Positions 17,651-27,900 of a stretch of DNA of 64,000 bases are shown here, piece after piece. The position numbers were made by a program, and so were the translations under genes. The first letter of the stretch is position 1. Each line of letters starts with the position of its first letter. Under the pieces are notes generated by a model. The model was not told the DNA's origin. It saw nothing but the letters and a program-made list of their open reading frames with translations, and ran no database searches. This DNA is from Streptomyces katrae (GTDB lineage Bacteria > Actinomycetota > Actinomycetes > Streptomycetales > Streptomycetaceae), in the NCBI RefSeq assembly GCF_000717655.1, contig NZ_JNZY01000029.1, positions 29,270-93,269 of the forward strand, read 5' to 3'.

Positions 17651-18451
17651 CTACGCCGTCGGCGCCGGCTCCCGCTCGGGGGTGGCACCGGCCGCGGCGG
17701 CCGCCGACCGGTCGCGCTTCTCGCGCCGTACGAGGACCAGCCAGCCCACCGGCACCGCCGCGGCGAACAGCCACCACTGCACGGCGTACGCCATGTGCGG
17801 GCCGATCGAGTCGTGGTCGGGATCGGCGACCGTCTCCGGGCTGCCGCCCGCCGGGGCCGGAGCGGTGAGCTCCAGGTAGCCGCCGAGGACGGGCTTGCCC
17901 AGGTACTCCGCCTGCTGCGCGCTGTTGATCAGCATCACCTGGCGGTCCGGCAGGCCCTTGCGGTCCTTGATGCCGCTGCCGCCGCTCGTCTCGTCGGCCT
18001 TCAGCCGCCCGGTGACCGTCACCTCGCCGGAGGGCGCTGCCGGCACCGGCGGGTACGCACGCGGGTCGTCGCCGCCCGCCACCCAGCCGCGGTTGACCAG
18101 TACCACCCGGCCGTCGGCCAGCACCAGGGGGGTCAGGACGTGGAAGCCGACCTTGTCGTCGTTGTCGGTGCGCATCCGTACGACGACCTCGTGCGCGGTG
18201 TCGTACGTCCCGGTGGCGGTGACGGCGCGCCAGTAGTCGGCCCGCGGGACCCGGTGCCCGGGGGAGGTCACCTCGGTCATCGGCACCGGCTTTGCGGACA
18301 GGTTCGACGCGATCAGCTCGTTCTGGGCGACCCGGTGCTCATGGCGGTGGTACTGCCAGAACCCCAGCTTGATCATCGCGGGGATGAGGGCGAGGGCGAC
18401 GAGGGTGAGGCACACCCATTGCCGGGTCAGCACAAAGCGGTACACGCCCAC
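17651..18451 (-). CDS. SURF1 family cytochrome oxidase assembly protein
   Basis: SURF1/Shy1 proteins help insert haem into cytochrome aa3 oxidase. The 266-residue protein has the expected two-helix topology: an N-terminal helix (WVCLTLVALALIPAMIKLGFW) and a C-terminal helix (HMAYAVQWWLFAAAVPVGWLVLVRRE). Between them lie the conserved LGFWQYHRHEHR, VVLVNRGWVA and the late HMAYAVQW motif. A charged Ala-rich tail follows. The GTG at 18451 is a likely start; a second GTG two codons later is possible. Confidence 0.93.
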   Translation of the reverse strand: MGVYRFVLTRQWVCLTLVALALIPAMIKLGFWQYHRHEHRVAQNELIASNLSAKPVPMTEVTSPGHRVPRADYWRAVTATGTYDTAHEVVVRMRTDNDDKVGFHVLTPLVLADGRVVLVNRGWVAGGDDPRAYPPVPAAPSGEVTVTGRLKADETSGGSGIKDRKGLPDRQVMLINSAQQAEYLGKPVLGGYLELTAPAPAGGSPETVADPDHDSIGPHMAYAVQWWLFAAAVPVGWLVLVRREKRDRSAAAAAGATPEREPAPTA

Positions 18452-18553
18452 GACGGTACCCCCAGCCGGGAAGACCCCGGTGGCCGGGTGGCCGTCCGGG
18501 GTCGGGAAGGGGAAGGGGGGGAAGGGGAACCGGGCAGGGAAGCCGGAGGAGCG

Positions 18554-18787
18554 TCACACGCGGTCGACGATGCCCACCTTCCCTTCCGCGCGGGCGCAGT
18601 GCGCCCCGCAGAACCACTGGCCCTCGACCTCGACGCCCTGCCCGATGATCTGCACCCGGCAGTGCTCGCAGATGGGCGCCATGCGGTGGATGGCGCAGGA
18701 GAAGCAGTCGAAGACGTGCACGCTGCCCTGCGCGTGCACTTCGAAGGACATGCCGTAATCGTTTCCGCAGACCTCACAACGTGCCAT
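18554..18787 (-). CDS. Cys-rich zinc-ribbon mini-protein
   Basis: The 77-residue protein (MARCEVCGNDYGMSFEVH...) has four Cys pairs at about residues 4/7, 28/31, 40/43 and 60/64, plus several His, so it probably binds two zinc ions. It resembles widespread actinobacterial small zinc-finger proteins of unknown function. The ATG at 18787 starts the first CxxC motif directly. It is flanked by the SURF1 and exonuclease genes on the same strand, but no shared promoter is evident. Confidence 0.88.
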   Translation of the reverse strand: MARCEVCGNDYGMSFEVHAQGSVHVFDCFSCAIHRMAPICEHCRVQIIGQGVEVEGQWFCGAHCARAEGKVGIVDRV

Positions 18788-18851
18788 GGGCCACAGGGTG
18801 GGACCCGACGGGCGCAACGCGGAAGCGGGTGCCGGGCGAGTCGCCCGACGC

Positions 18852-19823
18852 TCACCCGTCTGCCGCAGCCACGTCCCGCAGCAGTTGGGTGAAGGCCGCC
18901 TCGTCGACCACCGGCGTACCGAAGGACTTCGCCTTGACCGTCTTGGAAGTGGCCGAGTCGGGGTCGTTCGTCACGAGCAGGCTCGTGAGACGCGACACAC
19001 TCGTCGCGACGTGCAGGCCCGCCTCGATCGCCCGGTCCTCCAGCAGCTCCCGGTCCACCGAGGTGTCACCCGAGAAGGCGACCCGCATGCCCTGCTTCAG
19101 CGGCTTGCCGTCCTCGAAGCGCCCCGGGTTCGGGTGCGGGCACGCCGGCCGCTTGCGCGAGGGCCGCCAGCTGCTGCTCCCGTACGAGGCCTGCTGCCCG
19201 ATCCGCGGGGTGACGGGGGAGTCCGACCACTCCGTCAGCGGCCGGCATTCCAACAGGGGCAGCCGTACACCGTCCCGCGCGGCGGCGTGCAGCGACGGAC
19301 GGAACGCCTCCGCGAGCACGCGGGCGTCGTCGAGCGCGTGGTGGGCGCGCTGCTGGACCACGCCGAAGTGCGCGGCGAGCGACTCCAGCTTGTGGTTGGG
19401 CAGCGGGAGGTTCAGTTCCTTCGACAGGGCGATGGTGCACAGCCGCTGACGGACCGGCGCGGTCTCGGCGGCCCGGGCGTACTCGCGGGCGATCATCTGC
19501 CAGTCGAAGATGGCGTTGTGCGCGACCAGCACCCGGTCCGCGAGCCGGCCCGCGAACTCCTCGGCGATGTCCTTGAAGAGCGGCGCGTCCTGGAGCATGT
19601 CGCTCGTGAGCCCGTGGATCCAGACCGGCCCCGGATCCCGCAGGGGGTTCACCAGGGTGTACCAGTGGTCCTCCACATTGCCCTGCGCGTCGAGCCGGTA
19701 GACGGCGGCGGAGATTATCCGGTCGTCGCGAGCGAGCCCGGTCGTCTCCACGTCGACGACCGCGTACCCCTCGGGGTACGCGGTCGGCCACGTCGTCTCT
19801 GCGGTCGTACGGTCGTCGAGCAT
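18852..19823 (-). CDS. DEDDh 3'-5' exonuclease with C-terminal BRCT domain
   Basis: The 323-residue protein combines a DnaQ-like exonuclease and a BRCT domain. The DEDDh residues are visible: D and E in YAVVDVETTGLA, D in VAHNAIFDWQMIA, H and D in HHALDDARVLAEAF. The C-terminal ~90 residues (GMRVAFSGDTSVDRELLEDRA ... LVTNDPDSATSKTVKAKSFG) form a BRCT fold, as in NAD-dependent ligases and some DNA polymerase III epsilon-like proteins. It probably acts in DNA repair or proofreading. The ATG at 19823 starts about 15 residues before the exonuclease motif. Confidence 0.93.
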   Translation of the reverse strand: MLDDRTTAETTWPTAYPEGYAVVDVETTGLARDDRIISAAVYRLDAQGNVEDHWYTLVNPLRDPGPVWIHGLTSDMLQDAPLFKDIAEEFAGRLADRVLVAHNAIFDWQMIAREYARAAETAPVRQRLCTIALSKELNLPLPNHKLESLAAHFGVVQQRAHHALDDARVLAEAFRPSLHAAARDGVRLPLLECRPLTEWSDSPVTPRIGQQASYGSSSWRPSRKRPACPHPNPGRFEDGKPLKQGMRVAFSGDTSVDRELLEDRAIEAGLHVATSVSRLTSLLVTNDPDSATSKTVKAKSFGTPVVDEAAFTQLLRDVAAADG

Positions 19824-19958
19824 GGTCACAGAGGATATCGGCACGGACTGACACCCGGGGCCCGATGGCCTGTCAGCGGTCGCCGCGCTCGCCCCGTCGG
19901 GCGCGGGTGCGGAATTCAGGTCCCCGGAGTGGTCGGGCCCGGGCGGCCGCAAACCGTT

Positions 19959-20594
19959 TTATCGCAGGGGCGGGTTCGGGGGCGCCAGCAGGGAGCGGAC
20001 GAGGGCCCGTACGGACAGCAGGAACAGCCGTTCCGGATCCGCCGGGCGGGCCAGGGCGCGGGCGAGCTCCGGGTCGTCGGGGGCCACGGAAGGGTCCCAG
20101 AGGTCGCTCTCCGCGGGGGACTGGGCGGGGGAGCGCTCGCGATTGCGCTCCACGAGGAGGTAGCCGACGATCTGGAACTGGACCGCGCGCACCGCGTCGG
20201 CGGCCAGGGCGCCGCGCAGTCCGGCCGCGTGCACCTCGTGGACCAGGGCCTGCTGGGCCGGCAGGAACATCCGCTCGGTGAGCCCGCGTTCGTGGACCAT
20301 CGCGATCAGGTGCGGCCGCTCGCGCAGCTCGCGGCGCAGGGTCCGGGCCACGGAGAGGATCCGCTCGGTGGGGGTGCGGCCGGCCGGCCGGATCGCGCCC
20401 ATCTCCTGGACGGTCCGCTCCACGAGGGCGTCGAGCAGTGATTCGCGGTTGCCGACGTGCCAGTAGATGGAGGTGACCGCGGTGCCCAGCTCGGCGGCGA
20501 GCTTGCGCATGGTGAGGGCGCCCGGGCCGTGCTGCTTGACCAGGCTGGCGGCCGCCTCCAGTACCTCGTCGCGGGTGAGCGTGGTTCTGGCCAT
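19959..20594 (-). CDS. TetR family transcriptional regulator
   Basis: The 211-residue protein begins MARTTLTRDEVLEAAASLV. Its N-terminal helix-turn-helix (LTMRKLAAELGTAVTSIYWHVGNRESLLDALVE, residues ~27-60) is a clear TetR_N domain. The C-terminal half is helical and would bind a ligand. It is transcribed away from the acetoacetate-decarboxylase-like gene at 20715, and a 15-base inverted repeat lies in the shared control region, so it is the likely repressor of that operon. The ligand is unknown. Confidence 0.95.
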   Translation of the reverse strand: MARTTLTRDEVLEAAASLVKQHGPGALTMRKLAAELGTAVTSIYWHVGNRESLLDALVERTVQEMGAIRPAGRTPTERILSVARTLRRELRERPHLIAMVHERGLTERMFLPAQQALVHEVHAAGLRGALAADAVRAVQFQIVGYLLVERNRERSPAQSPAESDLWDPSVAPDDPELARALARPADPERLFLLSVRALVRSLLAPPNPPLR

Positions 20595-20665
20595 GGCCGT
20601 CCCACCAATCTGTCGGATCGTCAGTTCTGGTCCGTGCAGGGGTCTTTACCCTTCATCGGCGGCGG

Positions 20666-20680
20666 TGTAACTGTGTTACA
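20666..20680. promoter_or_regulatory. Candidate TetR operator
   Basis: TGTAAC-TGT-GTTACA is a perfect inverted repeat with a three-base centre, 35 bases before the acetoacetate-decarboxylase-like ATG and about 70 bases from the regulator start. It is the clearest palindrome in the divergent region. Confidence 0.6.
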
Positions 20681-20714
20681 GAACCGATCCGCTCAAGACG
20701 AGGGATGGTGCGAG

Positions 20715-21512
20715 ATGGCACGCGTACGGTACGGAGCGCGCACCGAGGCCGAGATCACGGCGTCGCGCGAGAAGAGTTCCCGGCTCCCCGACATCTGGTC
20801 CACCGGCGTGGTGGCGGTCTGGGAGAGCGACCCGGACGTGGTGGCGGCGGTGCTGCCCCCGCCGCTCAAGCCCGCCGAGCGGCCCCTCGTACGGGCCAGC
20901 ATCAGCAAGGTCGACCTGCCCGGCTACCCCCTCGGCGCCGGCTCGGTGGCCGTCGCCGCGCAGCACGGCGGGGTCGAGGGCTGGTACCCGCTGGTCATGC
21001 CGATGACCCACGAGCGGGCCCTGACCGGCGGCCGCGAGGTCTTCGGCGAGCCGAAGAAGCTGGGGGAGGTCGACGTCGGGCGCGAGGGCCTCGTCGTACG
21101 GGCCTCCCTGGCCCGGCACGGGATCGCCTTCGTGGAGGTGCGCGGGGCGGTGGACCGCGAACTGCCGCTGCCCGAGCCCGCCGCCAAGACCGACTTCTAC
21201 TTCAAGTTCCTCCCGGCGGTGGACGGTTCGGGCTTCGACGCCGAGCCGGTGCTCGTCCACGTCACCCGCAACGAGAAGGTCCGCAAGCTGGAACACATCA
21301 CCGGTGACGTGGTCCTGCGCGAGTCGATGTTCGACCCCGTCGCCGACCTCCCCGTACGCCGGATCGTGGAGATCACCATCGGCGAGAAGACCACCGACCA
21401 GAAGGGCCGCGTCGTCGAGCGGGTCAGCGCCCAGGCCCTCCTCCCTTACATCCACCAGCGCTACGACGACCCGATGCAGATCCTCGACGGCCCGCCCGAG
21501 GGGAGCGTCTGA
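20715..21512 (+). CDS. Acetoacetate decarboxylase family protein
   Basis: The 265-residue protein begins MARVRYGARTEAEITASREK. It has the family hallmark FGEPKKLGEV near residue 117, whose Lys is the Schiff-base residue in true acetoacetate decarboxylases, and the C-terminal EITIGEKTTDQKGRVVERV. Family members include decarboxylases, aldolase-like and dehydratase enzymes, so the substrate is open. A GGGATGGTGCGAG leader precedes the ATG. It is the first gene of a four-gene operon and ends in a TGATG overlap with the SDR. Confidence 0.9.
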   Translation: MARVRYGARTEAEITASREKSSRLPDIWSTGVVAVWESDPDVVAAVLPPPLKPAERPLVRASISKVDLPGYPLGAGSVAVAAQHGGVEGWYPLVMPMTHERALTGGREVFGEPKKLGEVDVGREGLVVRASLARHGIAFVEVRGAVDRELPLPEPAAKTDFYFKFLPAVDGSGFDAEPVLVHVTRNEKVRKLEHITGDVVLRESMFDPVADLPVRRIVEITIGEKTTDQKGRVVERVSAQALLPYIHQRYDDPMQILDGPPEGSV

Positions 21513-22396
21513 TGCGGCTCGAACCGGGACAGGTGGCCGTCGTCACCGGCGCCGCCAGTGGCATCGGCCTCGCCATGGCCCGCCGCTTCGCCGCCGAGGG
21601 GCTGAAGGTGGTCCTCGCCGACGTGGAGGAGGGCGCCCTGCACAAGGCCGCCGACGGGCTGACCGCCGACGGCGCCCAGGTGCTCGCCCGGCCCGTCGAC
21701 GTCAGCGACCGCGACTCCGTGATCGCGCTGGCCGACGCCGCGTACGACGCGTTCGGCGCCGTGCACGTGCTCTGCAACAACGCGGGCGTCGGCTCCGGCG
21801 CCGAGGGCCGGATGTGGGAGCACGAGCCCAACGACTGGAAATGGGCCTTCTCCGTCAACGTCTGGGGCGTTTTCCACGGCATCCAGGCCTTCGTCCCCCG
21901 CATGATCGCGGCAGGCGGCCCCGGCCACGTCGTCAACACCTCCTCCGGCGACGGCGGCATCGCCCCGCTGCCCACCGCCTCCGTCTACGCCGTCACCAAG
22001 GCGGCCGTGGTCACCATGACGGAGTCCCTGTACGCCCACCTCAAGGCCGAACGCGCGGCCGTCGGCGCCTCCGTCCTCTTCCCCGGCCCCCACATGCTGC
22101 GTACCGGACTGTGGGAGTCGCACCGCAACCGCCCCGGGCGGTACGCGAAGGAGCGGCCGCGCAAGACCCCGTACCGCAGCCTCGACCAGTACGAGGCCGC
22201 GATGAAGCAGGCCGGCCACGAGGTGAACTTCACCCCGGTCGAGGAGGTCGCCGAGCACGTCGTCGACGGCATCCGCGCCGACCGCTTCTGGATGCTCCCG
22301 GCGAGCGAGCACAGCGACCGGCAGATCCGTGCCCGGTCGCAATCGATGCTCGACCGCGCCAACCCCGCCTACCTGGAGAGCTTCATCCTCGACTGA
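21512..22396 (+). CDS. Short-chain dehydrogenase/reductase
   Basis: The 294-residue enzyme begins MRLEPGQVAVVTGAASGIGLAMARRF, a classic TGxxxGIG motif, and has the active-site segments NTSSGDGGIAPLPTAS and SVYAVTKAAV (YxxxK). The C-terminal extension (about residues 190-294, FFPGPHMLRTGLW and an acidic helical end) is longer than in simple SDRs. It probably oxidises or reduces an alcohol/ketone in the pathway of this operon. Its start codon overlaps the previous stop. Confidence 0.93.
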   Translation: MRLEPGQVAVVTGAASGIGLAMARRFAAEGLKVVLADVEEGALHKAADGLTADGAQVLARPVDVSDRDSVIALADAAYDAFGAVHVLCNNAGVGSGAEGRMWEHEPNDWKWAFSVNVWGVFHGIQAFVPRMIAAGGPGHVVNTSSGDGGIAPLPTASVYAVTKAAVVTMTESLYAHLKAERAAVGASVLFPGPHMLRTGLWESHRNRPGRYAKERPRKTPYRSLDQYEAAMKQAGHEVNFTPVEEVAEHVVDGIRADRFWMLPASEHSDRQIRARSQSMLDRANPAYLESFILD

Positions 22397-22415
22397 CTCG
22401 CCTGAGGAGAGACCG

Positions 22416-23708
22416 TTGACCGACAGCAGTACGTACGAAGACCCGTACCTGATCATCTCCTCCGACTGCCACGCGGGGCTGCCGACCGAGCGGTACCGCC
22501 CGTACCTCGACTCCCGCTTCCACCCCCAGTTCGACGAGTTCCTCGGCCAGCGCGACGCCCGCCGCGCCGAGGCCACGAAGCTCGGGGTCCGCAACGAGGC
22601 CTTCGCCGAGAAGTGGTTCCACGACCACGAGGAAGGCCTCAGGGGCGGCTGGGAAACGGCGCAGCGCCTGAAGGAGCTCGACGGCGACGGGGTGGCCGCC
22701 GAGGTCGTCTTCCCCGACGCCGACGCCGTGGACAGCCAGACCGCCGCGCCCTTCGGGGTGGGCCTCGGGCTCTCCGGCGACCAGGACCCCGAGCTCGGCA
22801 TGGCGGGGGCGCAGGCGCACAACCGCTGGCTGGCGGAGTTCGTCTCCGAGACCCCCGAGCGGCACTGCGGGGTCGCCCTGCTGCCCATCACGGGCGAGCC
22901 GTCGAAGGTCGTCGCCGAGATCCACCGGGCCAAGGAGTCCGGGCTCGGCGCGCTGATGATCCCCGCGATGTGGGTGGACAAGGCGCCGTACCACGACCGC
23001 CGCTACGACCCCGTCTGGGCGGCCGCGGCCGAGACGCAGATGCCGATCGTCACCCACTCGGGGTCCTCGCCCCGCCACGAGTACGGCGACCACCTGGGCA
23101 TCTTCGTCTCCGAGGTCACCTGGTGGCCGGCCCGCCCGCTGTGGTTCCTGCTCTGGTCCGGGGTCTTCGAACGGCACCCGGGCCTGAAGTTCGGCGTCGC
23201 CGAATCGGGCTGCTGGTGGCTGCCGAACCAGCTGTGGTTCATGGACCGGCTCTACCTCGGCGCGCACGGCGGCAAGAAGCTGTCGCCGTTCGAGGAGCTC
23301 AAGCGCCCGCCGAGCGAGTACCTGGACCGCCAGGTGTTCGTCTGCGCGACGAACACCAAGCGGCGCGAGCTCGCGCAGCGCTACGAGATCGGCGTGGACA
23401 ACATCCTGTGGGGCTCGGACTTCCCGCACCCCGAGGGGACCTGGCCGGGCACCCGGACCTGGTTGAAGAACACCTTCCACGACATCCCGGTAGGCGAGAC
23501 CCGCCGGATGCTGGGGCTGGCGGCGGCGGACGTCTTCGGCTTCGACACGGACGGGCTGGCCCCGATCGCCCGCCGGATCGGCCCGACCCCGGCGGAGCTG
23601 GGCCAGCCGGCCGACCAGGCTTCCGTGGAGGCCTCCTGGTCCCGCTCGCGGGAGACGGGCCGCCACTGGCTGACGGGCCAGGACTTCCCCGTCCTGGGGG
23701 TGTCCTGA
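22416..23708 (+). CDS. Amidohydrolase-family metal-dependent hydrolase (1)
   Basis: The 430-residue protein has the amidohydrolase-2 (ACMSD-like) layout: metal-binding SSDCHAG at the N terminus, IVTHSGSSP mid-protein and GVDNILWGSDFPHPEGTW (active-site Asp) near the C terminus. Relatives decarboxylate or hydrolyse aromatic and ring-cleavage products. Translation starts at TTG (22416) behind GAGGAGA, about 20 bases after the SDR stop. The adjacent gene is a paralogue, suggesting a two-subunit or two-step enzyme. Confidence 0.92.
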   Translation: MTDSSTYEDPYLIISSDCHAGLPTERYRPYLDSRFHPQFDEFLGQRDARRAEATKLGVRNEAFAEKWFHDHEEGLRGGWETAQRLKELDGDGVAAEVVFPDADAVDSQTAAPFGVGLGLSGDQDPELGMAGAQAHNRWLAEFVSETPERHCGVALLPITGEPSKVVAEIHRAKESGLGALMIPAMWVDKAPYHDRRYDPVWAAAAETQMPIVTHSGSSPRHEYGDHLGIFVSEVTWWPARPLWFLLWSGVFERHPGLKFGVAESGCWWLPNQLWFMDRLYLGAHGGKKLSPFEELKRPPSEYLDRQVFVCATNTKRRELAQRYEIGVDNILWGSDFPHPEGTWPGTRTWLKNTFHDIPVGETRRMLGLAAADVFGFDTDGLAPIARRIGPTPAELGQPADQASVEASWSRSRETGRHWLTGQDFPVLGVS

Positions 23709-24934
23709 TGGCAGACCGCTACACGGTCATCTCGGCGGACTGCCACGCGGGCGCCGACCTGCTGGACTACAAGCCGTACCTGGAGAAGCGGTACCACGAG
23801 GAGTTCGACGCCTGGGCCGCCACGTACGTGAACCCGTACGAGGACCTCCTCGCGGACACCGCGGACCGCAACTGGAACTCCGCGCGCCGGCTGTCCGAGC
23901 TCGAGGCGGACGGCATCGTGGCCGAGGTGCTCTTCCCGAACACGATCCCGCCGTTCTTCCCCAAGGCCTCGCTGATGGCCCAGCCTCCGACGGCCGCGGA
24001 GTACACGATGCGCTGGGCGGGGCTGCAGGCCCACAACCGCTGGCTGGCGGACTTCTGTGCGGACGCACCGGGCCGGCGGGCGGGCGTGGTCCAGATCCTG
24101 CTGAACGACGTGGACGCGGCGGTGAAGGAGATCCGCCGCACGAGGGAGGCCGGCCTGACGGGGGGCATCCTGCTGCCCGGCGTCCCGCCCGGCTCCTCGG
24201 TCCCCGAGCTGTACTCGGCCGCGTACGACCCGATCTGGGCGGTGTGCGACGAGCTGGACGTCCCGGTCAACCACCACGGCGGCTCGGCGTCCCCGCCGCT
24301 CGGCGACGAACCGGCCGCCCGGGCCGTCTTCATAGTCGAGACGACCTGGTTCTCGCACCGCGCTCTGTGGCACCTCATCTTCGGCGGGGCCTTCCGCCGC
24401 CACCCCGGCCTGAAGCTGGTCCTGACGGAGCAGGGCTCCGGCTGGATCCCCGCCGTCATGGAGATGCTGGACTACTACCACGGCCGCCTGGTGAACGCGG
24501 CTGCCAAGGCGGCCACGGCGGAGTCCAAGTTCGGCGCTGGCCTGGCGGAGTCCATGGGCAAGGGCCCGAGCGAGGTCTGGCGGGACAACTGCTTCGTGGG
24601 GGCCAGCTTCATGCGCCCCCACGAGGTCCCGCTGCGGGACCGGATCGGCCTCGACAAGATCATGTGGGGCAGCGACTACCCCCACGACGAGGGCACCACC
24701 CCGTTCTCCCGCGAGGGCCTGCGCATCGCGTACGCGGGCCTCCCGCAGGACGAGGTCGCCGCGATGGCCGGCGGCAACGCGGCCCGCGTGTACGGCTTCG
24801 ACCTGGCGTTGCTGGACCCGCTGGCGGCGAAGCACGGGCCGCTGGTCTCGGAGATCGCCGAGCCGTTGACGGAGATCCCGCCCGAGGCCACCAGCCCGGC
24901 CTTCGCCCGAGGGGGCTCGGTCCGGGTCTGGTGA
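23708..24934 (+). CDS. Amidohydrolase-family metal-dependent hydrolase (2)
   Basis: The 408-residue paralogue of the preceding gene has VISADCHAG, VNHHGGSAS and IMWGSDYPHDEGTTPF, again ACMSD-like. The two proteins share the same fold and repeated motifs but differ in loops. The ATG at 23708 overlaps the previous stop (TGATG), so the pair is translationally coupled. No terminator is obvious before the convergent NLR gene, whose stop lies only 24 bases away. Confidence 0.93.
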   Translation: MADRYTVISADCHAGADLLDYKPYLEKRYHEEFDAWAATYVNPYEDLLADTADRNWNSARRLSELEADGIVAEVLFPNTIPPFFPKASLMAQPPTAAEYTMRWAGLQAHNRWLADFCADAPGRRAGVVQILLNDVDAAVKEIRRTREAGLTGGILLPGVPPGSSVPELYSAAYDPIWAVCDELDVPVNHHGGSASPPLGDEPAARAVFIVETTWFSHRALWHLIFGGAFRRHPGLKLVLTEQGSGWIPAVMEMLDYYHGRLVNAAAKAATAESKFGAGLAESMGKGPSEVWRDNCFVGASFMRPHEVPLRDRIGLDKIMWGSDYPHDEGTTPFSREGLRIAYAGLPQDEVAAMAGGNAARVYGFDLALLDPLAAKHGPLVSEIAEPLTEIPPEATSPAFARGGSVRVW

Positions 24935-24958
24935 GCCCCCGGTTCCGCCCGGGGCGGC

Positions 24959-27900
24959 TCAGCTCTTGTAGACGAGCCGCTCCGGCGGGATCCGCTCGGT
25001 GCCGACCACGCTCGTGCGCCGGTCCACCTCGATGACCAGCTCGTCCGTGTCCGCGAACGGCGAGAGGTCCAGCGTGCCGAGGCACTCGCGCAGGACGAGC
25101 AGCCGCAGCCCGGGCAGCTCGGTCAGCGGTTCCAGCGTCCCCTCGAACACGCACCTGATCAGCACGAGTTCGGTCAGGTGCTGGTACGGCACGAGAGCCG
25201 CGACCGACACGGGCGCGGCGTGCCGGATCTGCAGGGAGCCCAGCCCCGGCAGCGGGAGCGAGCGGACCAGCTGCCGGTACTGCAGGCTGCCCGCGATCGT
25301 CAGGTCCCTCACCCCCGGCCACCGCTCGATCCCGTCGAGGGTCATCCTGCGGACGCCCTGCCACAGGGCCAGGGACGTCAGCCCCTCGGCCGCCGGGACG
25401 TCCCCGATCCACCGCTGCGCCGGCTCGAAGCCGATGACCAGGGACTTGAGCCCGTCGACCGCCGCCAGCGGGGCCAGCGAGAGACCTTCCCGCAGGTAGC
25501 CGAAGGCGAGGCTGTCCGCCGCCAGCTCGGCGACCGCCTCGATGCCCGTGACCTCCGGGCAGTCCAGCACGCCGAGGTGCCGCAGCGTCGGATGGCCGGC
25601 CAGTGGTGCGAGATCGGTCAGGCTCGGATTGCGGTGGATGACCAGCCACTCCAGGTCCTGCCGCCCGGAGATCTCCGCCGGGACGGCGCCGTTCCACGTG
25701 AGGTGGACCCGCCGTATGTGCGGCATCCGGCCGAGCACGGCCAGCTGCTCCTGCGTGCGCACGTGCAGGTGCCCGACGCGCACGGGGGCGTCGGCCAGGA
25801 CCGCGTCCGCGTACGCGTCGGTGGGGAACCGCCCCCAGGAGTCGGACAGCTCGTGGACCACGTCGTAGCGGTCGTCCCTGCGGAAACCGGCGATGACCTG
25901 GAGCGCCCGCTCCCCGCCGACCAGCGCGGCCGTACGGATGACGGCGGCGGCCTGCTGCTCGTCCAGGCCCGTCGGTCCGGGCAGCAGTTCCAGGACCAGC
26001 TCGCCCGCCTTGGCCAGCTCCTCGGCCTGCCCCACGGAGTGCGGCGGCAGCAGGTGCGCCGTACGCGCCTCCACCTCGTGCCAGACCGCGGGGTCAAGTT
26101 CCGGTGCGTGCTCCAGGCAGGCCGCGGCCAGCAGGACCAGCCGGCTGTTGTCCCGCTTGACCTTGTCGGCCCGCCTCAGGAGCTGCCGGAGCAGGCGTGC
26201 GCGCTCGTCGGGGCGGGCGTGCCCGACCGCCATGCGGACCACGTCCTCCCACGCGTCCTCGTGGGCGTTGCCCACCAGCACGCCGAAGTCCCGCGCCTCC
26301 ACGGCCGCCTTGGCCCCCAGGTAGTCCTGGAAGGTGCGGTGCACGAAGTGGACCGAGCCGGGCACCGGCTCCCGGAGCAGCCCGCTGCGGATCAGCAGGT
26401 GGCGGAACACCTGCTCGGCGCCGGCCGCTCGTACCTGGGGCATGGCGCCGAGCCACTCGCCCACCATCTCCTCGGCCTCCGTGCAGGACGCCTCCACCTG
26501 GCCGTTGCGGATGAGCCAGTACGCGAGCCGCTGGAGCAGCAGGGTCTGCTCGTCCCTGCTGAGGTACACCCCCTCGACACCGGAGATGTCGCGCTCGGTG
26601 TCCCGGCGCACGAGGAGCATGTCCAGGGCGGCGTCGTACAGCTCCTTGCGCGCCCTCGGCAGGTGCATGTGCCGGTCCCGGTTCAGGGCGCACAGCAAGG
26701 CGCACATGAGCGGGTTCGAGGCCAGCCATCCGAGGTCCCGGCGGGAGCCGACGGACTGGATCAGCGATTTCTCGTACCGGTCCAGGCTGTCCCGCTCCTC
26801 CTCGGAGCCGCACTCGGCGCGGGCGGAGTCGTGCCAGTGCGTGATGAACGCGCTGACGTCGGCACGCTCCATCGGCAGCAGGGAGAGGAGGGAGAAGGCC
26901 TGCCCGGTCAGCCAGTCCTCCGGGACCGCCGACGGACGGGTGGTCACCACGTAGCGGGCGTGGGGATAGGCGGCGAGCAGGGATCTGAGCCACTCCTCCG
27001 TGCGGTTGCGGAGTTTGGACGGCACCTCGTCGACGCCGTCGACCAGGACGAGTGCCCGTCCTTCGGACAGCAGGTTCTCGACCCATCCGTCCGGGGCCCG
27101 CAGCGGCACGCCCGAGGCACGCAGCCAGTCCTCCGGCATGGGCAGGCCCTCGGGCGAGTTGAACGAGCGCAGCCGCAGGACGAAGGGGACGAGCGCGTTC
27201 CAGTGGCGCAGGCCGAGCTGGAAGCTCCGTCTCGCCGCATTCAGGGCCAGCCACTGCACCAGGGTGCTCTTGCCCGAACCCGCGGGGCCGCACAGCAGTA
27301 CGCGCTCGGAAGCGCTCAGCGCCGACTCGGTCTTCATCGCAGAGTGGCGGCCCGGCTCCTCCAGCAGCTGCTCGCCCGTCACCGCCAGGCTGATGTACGC
27401 CAGGTCCAGCGGCCACTCCTGGCGGGCCTGGCCGAGGGTCAGGCCGAACAGCTGGAGGCGGCTGTGGGTTTCGGCGACGTAGCGGGCGTACTGCTCCTCG
27501 AAGGCGTAGGCCGCACCGTCCGTGCGTTCCTTCATCCGCTCCACCGCACGCGCCAGCTCGCCGCTGCGGCGGATCAGTTCCACCTCCGCGCGCGCACCGA
27601 AGCCCGGCAGGGTCGTCACGTACTCCACCGCGTGCACGCAGCACAGTCGGACCAGGTCGCGGTAGACGGCCTCGGCCGGTTCGCTCAGGCCCGAGGCCGG
27701 GGGAACCGCCGCCGCCAGCAACGCAGGGTCCAGGTCCGCCGCGAAGAGGGACTGCGCGTCCAGCGGGCCCAGCGCCGCGAAGGCGTCGCCCACCGCGTCC
27801 AGCGCCGCCAGGCGCTCGTGTTCCGGGAGGCCGCGCGTGGCCCCGCCCAGCCTGCTCGCCAGGGTCTCGGCCAGGCGGCGCACCTCCGCGGCCCCCAGCT

